Below, one piece after another: positions 1 through 4,682 of a DNA stretch of 8,508 nt. The position numbers and the translations under genes were made by a program. This DNA is from Rhodospirillaceae bacterium (lineage in GTDB: Bacteria; Pseudomonadota; Alphaproteobacteria; SP197): NCBI GenBank assembly GCA_018700655.1, contig JABIUG010000254.1, positions 1 through 8,508 on the forward strand, in the 5' to 3' direction. Position 1 is the first letter of the stretch. Each line of letters begins with the position of its first letter. Below the pieces are notes generated by a model. It searched no databases. It saw only the letters and a list, made by a program, of their open reading frames with translations, and was not told the DNA's origin.

Positions 1-44
1 CCCTTTTCGCTGGATCGATTCCCGGGCTTTTCCTGAGCGTTCAT
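1..44 (-). CDS. N-terminus of an unidentified partial protein
   Basis: A leftward reading frame begins with ATG at 44-42 and stays open to the window edge, giving only about 14 residues (MNAQEKPGNRSSEK). It is supported by a Shine-Dalgarno-like GGAGA at 53-57, nine bases before the ATG, and by its position 28 bp after the stop codon of the leftward SDR gene. It would therefore be the second gene of that transcription unit. The visible residues are hydrophilic, with no signal peptide and no recognisable domain, so no function can be given. It could equally be a chance start in a non-coding tail. Confidence 0.4.
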   Translation of the reverse strand, partial: MNAQEKPGNRSSEK

Positions 45-72
45 TCCCGTTTTCTCCACGGAGCAGCAGTGT

Positions 73-795
73 TCAGTAGCTCCAGTTTTCCGTGTGTGGC
101 CGAAGCTCTATCTCGTTGCTCCAGGCAGCCTTGGGCTGTTGATGGACCCACCAGTAACTCTGGGCGATGGCATCGGGATCAGCCAGGCCCGACTTGTCGG
201 CATCGCCATAGAGTTTTCGCATCATCGGCATGTCGAGATCGCAATCGAGCCTGACATGGACAACATGCACGCCGTCTTTGGCGTAGGCCTTGGTCAGGCT
301 CTGGGAGAGCCCGCGCAGGCCAAACTTGCCGATGGCATAGAGCGGGTGCGAACCCGAGCCGCGATAGGCCGCCGTGGCGCTGGAAAAGATTACGCTGCCA
401 TGGCCACGTTCGCGCATCGCAGGTATCACAGCCTTGGCTGCCGCAAGGGCGCCGACCACTTCGATATGCAAGATGTCGTTGAGGTCGGCATAACTCATCT
501 CAAGCGGCTCGCAGCGCGGAAAGCTGTCGCGCACGTTGTAGATCAGAACCTCGATCGGCCCCATGTCACCGGCCGCCCTGCCAAGGGCCTGTTCGATGCT
601 CTCGGGCTGCGTCGCATCACCCGCGAAAAATCGTGCATCCGCCCCGGTTTGCGTAGCGGCCTGCAGCGCGGCGCTACTGCCCTTCTCGGAACGTGAAACC
701 AGGGCAAGACCGTGTCCCCCCCTGGCGAACTTCGCCGCCAGTGCGCGCCCCAGGCCTTCACCGGCACCGATAATTGCACAAACTGGTTTGGTCAT
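73..795 (-). CDS. Short-chain dehydrogenase/reductase (SDR), NAD(P)-dependent
   Basis: A 240-residue cytoplasmic protein of classical SDR length, expected to oxidise an alcohol or reduce a carbonyl with NAD(P)(H). The Rossmann glycine motif is at residues 10-16 (GAGEGLG). The NNAG position reads YNVRD (86-90). The active-site Tyr and Lys are Y153 and K157 (YAIGK), with candidate catalytic Ser at 138-139. The Asn that normally precedes the helix after strand 4 appears to be Glu112 (IEVVG), and the NAG motif is reduced, so this is a divergent member. The frame is open further upstream to 1002, but the ATG at 795 is chosen because the Rossmann strand starts at once (MTKPVCAIIGAG), an AGGAGA ribosome site lies five bases upstream, and the longer version would run into the divergent gene. 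The gene diverges from the NTF2-like gene and may be co-transcribed with the partial frame to its left. The substrate cannot be predicted. Confidence 0.9.
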   Translation of the reverse strand: MTKPVCAIIGAGEGLGRALAAKFARGGHGLALVSRSEKGSSAALQAATQTGADARFFAGDATQPESIEQALGRAAGDMGPIEVLIYNVRDSFPRCEPLEMSYADLNDILHIEVVGALAAAKAVIPAMRERGHGSVIFSSATAAYRGSGSHPLYAIGKFGLRGLSQSLTKAYAKDGVHVVHVRLDCDLDMPMMRKLYGDADKSGLADPDAIAQSYWWVHQQPKAAWSNEIELRPHTENWSY

Positions 796-979
796 GCTGA
801 TCTCCTGCGTGAAACGTTGTTGGGCGCATAGTGCCCCGATTCCTGTTGGCTGGAAGAGGGCAATCTTTCTCTTCTTCAATGGTCCAGTGCCCGGCTTTTC
901 TTGAAAGCAAACGGCGCGACGCCGACACTGGTGCGCCTGCGGCCCTTCAGGAACCGCAACCCAACGAGGAGATGAAACC
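796..979. promoter_or_regulatory. Divergent intergenic region between SDR and NTF2-like genes
   Basis: These 184 bp must hold the starts of transcription for both divergent units. Rightward, TTGAAA at 901-906 resembles a -35 box, but the hexamer 17 bp later (GACACT, 924-929) is a poor -10. Two small dyads are visible: GCTTT/AAAGC (894-898 and 904-908) and CGGCG/CGCCG (912-916 and 920-924, three-base loop). Leftward, TTCCAG followed 16 bases later by CACTAT is a weak candidate promoter. None is strong enough to place a promoter with confidence. The co-location suggests, but does not show, shared control of the SDR and the NTF2-like/DAO pair. Confidence 0.35.
801..806 (-). promoter_or_regulatory. 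Ribosome binding site that fixes the SDR start
   Basis: On the minus strand this reads AGGAGA, five bases upstream of the ATG at 795-793. It decides the SDR start against the longer open frame that reaches 1002, which has no comparable site and would overlap the neighbouring gene. Confidence 0.75.
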
Positions 980-1354
980 ATGAGCAACCCACCCCCCAAC
1001 ATGGATGACTACGACGCGATTGCCCAAACCGTGCAGCACTACATCGACGGCGCGCGTGCCGGCAGCGGCAAGGTCATGAGCCAGGCCTTCCACGACAACG
1101 CGTGGATCATGGGTTACGGCGCCGATGCGCTGTTTGCAGCGCCTATCCAGGAACTCTTTGACAGGGTCGACCAGTCCGGTCCGGCACCCGAAACCCGCGC
1201 CAACATCGTCGCCATCGACATCGGCGAGACCGTGGCGACCGTGCGCCTGGAACTTGACGAATGGGCCGGACGTCGTTTCACCGACATGTTCACACTGCTC
1301 AAGCTCGACGGTAAGTGGACCATCATGAACAAGGTGTTCCACCTCCACACCTGA
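980..1354 (+). CDS. NTF2-like / lumazine-binding-like small protein
   Basis: A 124-residue protein with the cone-shaped NTF2-like fold expected from its pattern: an N-terminal helix (YDAIAQTVQHYIDGARAG, about 11-28), a short Phe-His-Asp turn (AFHDNAWIMGYG, 36-47), then strands ending in FTDMFTLLKLDGKWTIMNKVFHLH (100-123). This resembles the putative lumazine-binding family (Lumazine_bd_2) and SnoaL-type proteins, which are small cytoplasmic ligand-binding or isomerase-like proteins often encoded beside oxidoreductases. No catalytic residue set can be assigned. The ATG at 980 has GAGGAG at 966-971, a good ribosome site. It is the first gene of a pair with the FAD oxidoreductase 13 bp downstream, so the two are probably translated from one message. 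Family membership is fairly clear; the role (enzyme, binding protein or accessory to the oxidase) is unknown. Confidence 0.85.
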   Translation: MSNPPPNMDDYDAIAQTVQHYIDGARAGSGKVMSQAFHDNAWIMGYGADALFAAPIQELFDRVDQSGPAPETRANIVAIDIGETVATVRLELDEWAGRRFTDMFTLLKLDGKWTIMNKVFHLHT

Positions 1355-1367
1355 GCAGTCCCCGGCC

Positions 1368-2480
1368 ATGACCAGGAACCTGATTGTCGGCGGCGGCGTC
1401 TATGGCGCCGCGGTCGCCTTTGAGCTCGCCTCACGCGGTGAGGAAGTCCGTCTCATCGAGGCGGATTGTATCAGGGCCGGCGCCTCCGCCGGCCCGGGCA
1501 GCCGCGGTGTGCGGGCGAACTACCGGGACTACCGGGAACTGCCGCTGATGGCGATGGCTCGCACGCTCTGGCCCGGCCTTCACGAAACGCTCGATGTGCC
1601 GGCACTGTTCGAGCGTACCGGCCAGCTCATTCTGCTCGAACGCAGCATGGATTTCGGCAATGCCGAGGCCCGTGTCGCCCTCCAGAACCGCCATGGCATA
1701 CCGACCGAGTTGCTGGGTCAGGATGCCTTGCGTGAGCGTGAACCAGACCTAACGCCGGCCATCCTTGGCGCCGTCTGGTGCCCCGATGACGGCGTCGCCG
1801 ATCACAGCGCGACCACCCTTGCCTTCGCCAACGCCGCCACTGCTGCCGGTGCAGAAATCAGTGAAGGCATCACCGTCACCGGCCTGGTCACCAGGGGCGG
1901 TCGTGTCGTTGCCGTTGCATGCGATCAGGGCAAAGAGATCGAGGTTTCCGGCAGTCTTTTCCTTCTGGCCAACAGCGGCGTACCTGCGCTGGTCAGCCCC
2001 TGGATCAACCTGCCGACCTGGAACCTTCCGTTTCAGGTTCTGTTGTCGCACCCGTTACCTGACAACCCCGTGCGCCATCTCGTCGGCCACGCCAGCCGGA
2101 CCCTCTCCCTGAAACGCGAAAAGGACGGCCGGTTGATGATCTCGGGCGGGCGCCCCGGACATTGGGACCACGAAGCCGACAAGGGCATCGCAATTCCCCA
2201 AGAAGTTGCCGCCAATATCGCCGATGCGGTAGCGGTCTATCCCAGCCTCGAAGGTCTGGAGGTCGACATTGCCGATGCGGGCCATCTCGAGGCGGACTCA
2301 GTCGACGCCATCCCGATCATTGACCGGTTGCCCGGCATCAAAAACGTACTCTACGCAACCGGATGGAGCGGCCACGGCTGGGCCATCGCCCCTGCCATCA
2401 CCAAGCTGATCACCGCCTGGGCGCTCGAAGATGCACGGCCGCAGCTACTGGCGCCCTTTTCATTCGGCCGTTTCGGCTAA
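1368..2480 (+). CDS. FAD-dependent oxidoreductase, DAO family (amine/amino acid oxidase type)
   Basis: A 370-residue protein of the D-amino acid oxidase/sarcosine oxidase superfamily, which uses FAD to oxidise C-N bonds of secondary amines or amino acids. The dinucleotide-binding motif is right at the N-terminus (IVGGGVYG, 6-13), with Glu31 ending the second strand (VRLIEAD), as expected for the FAD ribose contact. The C-terminal FAD-binding signature is present as YATGWSGHGWAIAPAITKLI (329-348). There is no signal peptide, so it is probably cytoplasmic. Length matches single-subunit members (about 370-390) and sarcosine oxidase beta-like proteins; no alpha, gamma or delta subunits are nearby. 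The ATG at 1368 lacks a strong ribosome site and lies 13 bp after the stop of the NTF2-like gene, which suggests translational coupling. The gene ends 30 bp before the convergent monooxygenase. Substrate unassigned: glycine derivatives, sarcosine-like amines or D-amino acids are all possible. Confidence 0.9.
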   Translation: MTRNLIVGGGVYGAAVAFELASRGEEVRLIEADCIRAGASAGPGSRGVRANYRDYRELPLMAMARTLWPGLHETLDVPALFERTGQLILLERSMDFGNAEARVALQNRHGIPTELLGQDALREREPDLTPAILGAVWCPDDGVADHSATTLAFANAATAAGAEISEGITVTGLVTRGGRVVAVACDQGKEIEVSGSLFLLANSGVPALVSPWINLPTWNLPFQVLLSHPLPDNPVRHLVGHASRTLSLKREKDGRLMISGGRPGHWDHEADKGIAIPQEVAANIADAVAVYPSLEGLEVDIADAGHLEADSVDAIPIIDRLPGIKNVLYATGWSGHGWAIAPAITKLITAWALEDARPQLLAPFSFGRFG

Positions 2481-2483
2481 AGC

Positions 2484-2512
2484 GATGCCCTCAGCGAGGG
2501 GCTCAAGGCATC
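2484..2512. terminator. Possible bidirectional terminator between convergent genes
   Basis: The 30-bp gap between the DAO gene and the convergent monooxygenase contains a perfect six-base inverted repeat, GATGCC at 2484-2489 and GGCATC at 2507-2512. Nested in it is CCCTC/GAGGG (2488-2492 and 2496-2500) with a three-base loop; the two stems partly exclude each other. There is no T-run on either side, so it is not a textbook intrinsic terminator. The right arm runs into the monooxygenase stop codon. Placement between convergent ends is the main support. Confidence 0.35.
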
Positions 2513-4145
2513 AAGCCGCAGGTTCCCCAGCCTCCAGTTTGAACCCGCGATAATCATCCGCGGCGATCTCGTCGCACAGTTTGCGGTACTCGCCGAAGTG
2601 GCCCGCATAAGGCATGAACGCGCTCGACTTGCCGGGAATGTTGGCGCCGACATACCAGGAGTTCGCCAGGGGATAGAGGGTCGCGTTGCCAACCTCCTCG
2701 TTGTGGCGGACCCAGTCGTTCTCGGAAGTCCCCTCGGCCTCGATCAGCGTCAGGCCGTTTTCCTTCAGATAACCCAGGCAGTCACTGATCCATTCAATGT
2801 GTTGCTCGACAGCACTCATCATGTTGGTCAGAACCGACGGGCTCTGCGGCCCCGTCACTGTGAACATGTTGGGGAAACCAGCGACAGTCAGACCCAGATA
2901 GCTTTGTGGTCCCTCTTCCCACTTGTCACGCAGTGGCTCACCGGCACGGCCGCGAATGTCAATGTTGAGCAAGGGCCCGGTCATCGCATCAAAGCCGATG
3001 GCAAAGACGATCGCGTCGAATTCATAGGAACCACTGGAGGTCGCCAGACCGGTCGGCGTGATCCGCTCGATCGGTGCATCCTTGATGTCGACCAGCGTCA
3101 CATTCTCCCGGTTGTAGGTCTCGTAATAGTCGATATCGACGCACAACCGTTTGGTCCCGAACGGGTGATTCTTTGGACACAGAAGATCTGCGACAGCCGG
3201 GTCGTTCACCCTTTCGCGAATTTTCTCGTGGGCGAAGTCAGCCACGATCTTGTTGACCTCAAGGTCATTGCCTATATCGGAAAAGGTCGACAAGACAGTA
3301 AAGCCACCCACGGCCCAGCGCCGTTCCAGTTCGCTGCGCTGCCGGTTGGCCGAGGCCTCGTGACCTGATTCGTGAGATTCTTCACCGTTGTAACCACTTT
3401 GCGACCAGCGTGCGCATTCGCGGAATACCGCATAGTCCGCCTTCACCTCCTGCTCACGTTCAGGATCGAGTGGGCCGTTCCAGGCGGGCACCGAGAAGTT
3501 CGGTGTCCGCTGGAAGACCGTCAAATGACTGGCCTGTTTGGCAATCTGGGGAATTGACTGGATCGCCGATGATCCGGTTCCAACGACACCGACCTTCATA
3601 CCGGTAAAATCGACCGCCTCATGGGGCCACAGACCGGTGTGATACCAAGGCCCCCGGAAATCATCAAGACCGTCGAAGTCGGGTTTCTGTGGCAGCGAAA
3701 GGCAACCCACCGCCATGACACACCAGGTCCCCCGGAAGGCGGCACCGGTATCTGTCACCAACTCCCATTGGGTGGCTGCCTCATCAAAACTGGCAGATAC
3801 GACTAGCGTGTCGAAGCGGATGTCGCGCCGCAGATCGAAGCGCTTGGCAACATGGGCGGCGTAGTCGAGAATCTCTGCCTGGGGCGAATATCGTTCCGAC
3901 CATTTCCATTCCTGCTGCAAATCGTCATCGAACGAATAGGAGTAATCCAGGCTGTCGATATCGCAGCGGGCACCGGGATAGCGGTTCCAGTACCAGGTGC
4001 CACCGACGTCGCCGGCTGCATCGAGCACGATGGCGCTGAGCCCCAATCCCCGGCACTTGTGCAGCATGTACATGCCGGCAAATCCAGCCCCAATGATGAC
4101 GACATCGAAGGCTTGGCATGCGGTGTCGGGCTTCTTGTCGTTCAC
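2511..4145 (-). CDS. Flavin monooxygenase, type I Baeyer-Villiger family (cyclohexanone/phenylacetone monooxygenase-like)
   Basis: A 544-residue FAD- and NADPH-dependent monooxygenase, expected to insert an oxygen atom next to a ketone carbonyl to give an ester or lactone. The FAD motif is GAGFAG (19-24), followed by GGTWYWNRYPGARCDIDS (48-65), whose Asp62 corresponds to the conserved active-site Asp. The Baeyer-Villiger fingerprint is intact, FRGPWYHTGLWP (163-174) with F163, G165, H169 and W173. The NADPH motif is GTGSSA (189-194). TKRLCVDIDYYETYNRENV (331-349) carries Arg333, the likely catalytic arginine, and AIGFDAMTG (382-390) is typical of the family. The start is GTG at 4145-4143 with AGGGG eight bases upstream; there is no ATG at the start. 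It is a monocistronic leftward gene, convergent with the DAO gene and divergent from the Hpt gene. Members act on cyclic, aryl or steroid ketones, so the substrate cannot be named. No lactone hydrolase is visible nearby. Confidence 0.93.
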   Translation of the reverse strand: MNDKKPDTACQAFDVVIIGAGFAGMYMLHKCRGLGLSAIVLDAAGDVGGTWYWNRYPGARCDIDSLDYSYSFDDDLQQEWKWSERYSPQAEILDYAAHVAKRFDLRRDIRFDTLVVSASFDEAATQWELVTDTGAAFRGTWCVMAVGCLSLPQKPDFDGLDDFRGPWYHTGLWPHEAVDFTGMKVGVVGTGSSAIQSIPQIAKQASHLTVFQRTPNFSVPAWNGPLDPEREQEVKADYAVFRECARWSQSGYNGEESHESGHEASANRQRSELERRWAVGGFTVLSTFSDIGNDLEVNKIVADFAHEKIRERVNDPAVADLLCPKNHPFGTKRLCVDIDYYETYNRENVTLVDIKDAPIERITPTGLATSSGSYEFDAIVFAIGFDAMTGPLLNIDIRGRAGEPLRDKWEEGPQSYLGLTVAGFPNMFTVTGPQSPSVLTNMMSAVEQHIEWISDCLGYLKENGLTLIEAEGTSENDWVRHNEEVGNATLYPLANSWYVGANIPGKSSAFMPYAGHFGEYRKLCDEIAADDYRGFKLEAGEPAA

Positions 4146-4191
4146 GGTGTTATCCCCTGATTCGTGCGCGTTTCGTGATGCTGACCGGGCC

Positions 4192-4220
4192 TGATCGTAC
4201 CGGCATGTCGGCCGCGATCA
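4192..4220. promoter_or_regulatory. Composite dyad over the candidate monooxygenase promoter (possible operator)
   Basis: Perfect six-base outer arms, TGATCG (4192-4197) and CGATCA (4215-4220), flank a nearly palindromic core CCGGCATGTCGG (4200-4211, ten of twelve bases symmetric). The outer and inner centres differ by half a base. The arms lie over both candidate -10 and -35 hexamers of the leftward promoter, where a dimeric repressor would block access. No regulator gene is in the window to pair it with. Confidence 0.35.
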
Positions 4221-4221
4221 A
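4194..4221 (-). promoter_or_regulatory. Candidate sigma70-type promoter for the monooxygenase
   Basis: On the minus strand TTGATC (4221-4216) is followed after 16 bases by TACGAT (4199-4194). Each matches four of six consensus bases. Transcription would start near 4187, leaving a leader of about 42 bases to the GTG at 4145. The call rests only on hexamer similarity and position. Confidence 0.35.
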
Positions 4222-4256
4222 GCAATGACAAAGCCACTGCATCGTGGCGCAGGTCA

Positions 4257-4285
4257 TTTCCGCGAACGTGATCCAGCTGTATGAT
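4257..4285 (+). promoter_or_regulatory. Candidate promoter for the Hpt gene
   Basis: TATGAT at 4280-4285 matches five of six -10 consensus bases. It lies 22 bases before the GTG start, giving a leader of about 16 bases. The -35 position at 17-bp spacing is TTTCCG (4257-4262), only a three-of-six match, so the promoter may be weak or activator-dependent. Confidence 0.35.
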
Positions 4286-4307
4286 ACTGTCGTGAGACCG
4301 AGGCATT

Positions 4308-4682
4308 GTGATCATATCACCAAGTGCATCAGCGGCGGAACGGATTGACCGGGCAGTCCTCGACGAGTTCTACGACACTACCGGCGACGAGGTGTTTCGA
4401 GAGATAGGCGTGACGTTCACCGAACAGATCAGCCTGCTGATCACAGCCCTCAAAGCGGCTGTCGGCGCCCAAGACAGCTCCGAGGTGGAAAGAATTACCC
4501 ACGAACTGGCTGGCGCGGCAGGTACGTTCGGTGCCGATGCGCTAACCGATCGTGCCCGCAACGCAACGGAAATGTGCCGTACAGGCCAAGAGGCCGCGGC
4601 TTTCGCCGGTGCCGCAGATATCTGCATGGAAGCCAGGGCAACTCTTGTAGCTTTCAAGGCCTATCTGGCGGCGTTGCCCTGA
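4308..4682 (+). CDS. Stand-alone histidine phosphotransfer (Hpt) protein
   Basis: A 124-residue, all-helical, cytoplasmic protein of one-domain Hpt length. The phosphoacceptor motif is HELAGAAGTFGA (65-76), with His65 and the conserved downstream GA. The usual motif is HxLKGS, and here the Lys is Ala68. The helices before (VLDEFYDTTGDEVFREIGVTFTEQISLLITALKAAV, about 17-52) and after (DALTDRARNATEMCRT) fit an Hpt bundle. Such proteins shuttle phosphate between a hybrid-kinase receiver and a response regulator. The start is GTG at 4308, with GAGG at 4300-4303 as a modest ribosome site; an in-frame stop at 4293 and the lack of any nearby ATG leave little alternative. The 3' end overlaps the convergent hybrid kinase gene by 22 bp. 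That kinase ends in a receiver and lacks its own Hpt, so it is the natural partner; the pairing is inference. Confidence 0.85.
   Translation: MIISPSASAAERIDRAVLDEFYDTTGDEVFREIGVTFTEQISLLITALKAAVGAQDSSEVERITHELAGAAGTFGADALTDRARNATEMCRTGQEAAAFAGAADICMEARATLVAFKAYLAALP

Noticed and set aside
94..696. 200-codon open frame antisense to the SDR
   Set aside because: It mirrors the SDR coding sequence and shows no domain.
796..1002. Extended N-terminus of the SDR frame (69 extra codons)
   Set aside because: The extension would cover the divergent promoter region and overlap the NTF2-like gene, and it lacks SDR-like sequence. The ATG at 795 has a strong ribosome site and begins the Rossmann fold directly.
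947..1369. 140-codon leftward frame over the NTF2-like gene
   Set aside because: The rightward frame has a good ribosome site and an NTF2-like pattern; the opposite frame has neither.
2598..3368. 256-codon open frame antisense to the monooxygenase
   Set aside because: It is opposite a gene with all Baeyer-Villiger motifs intact; the antisense translation has no family resemblance.
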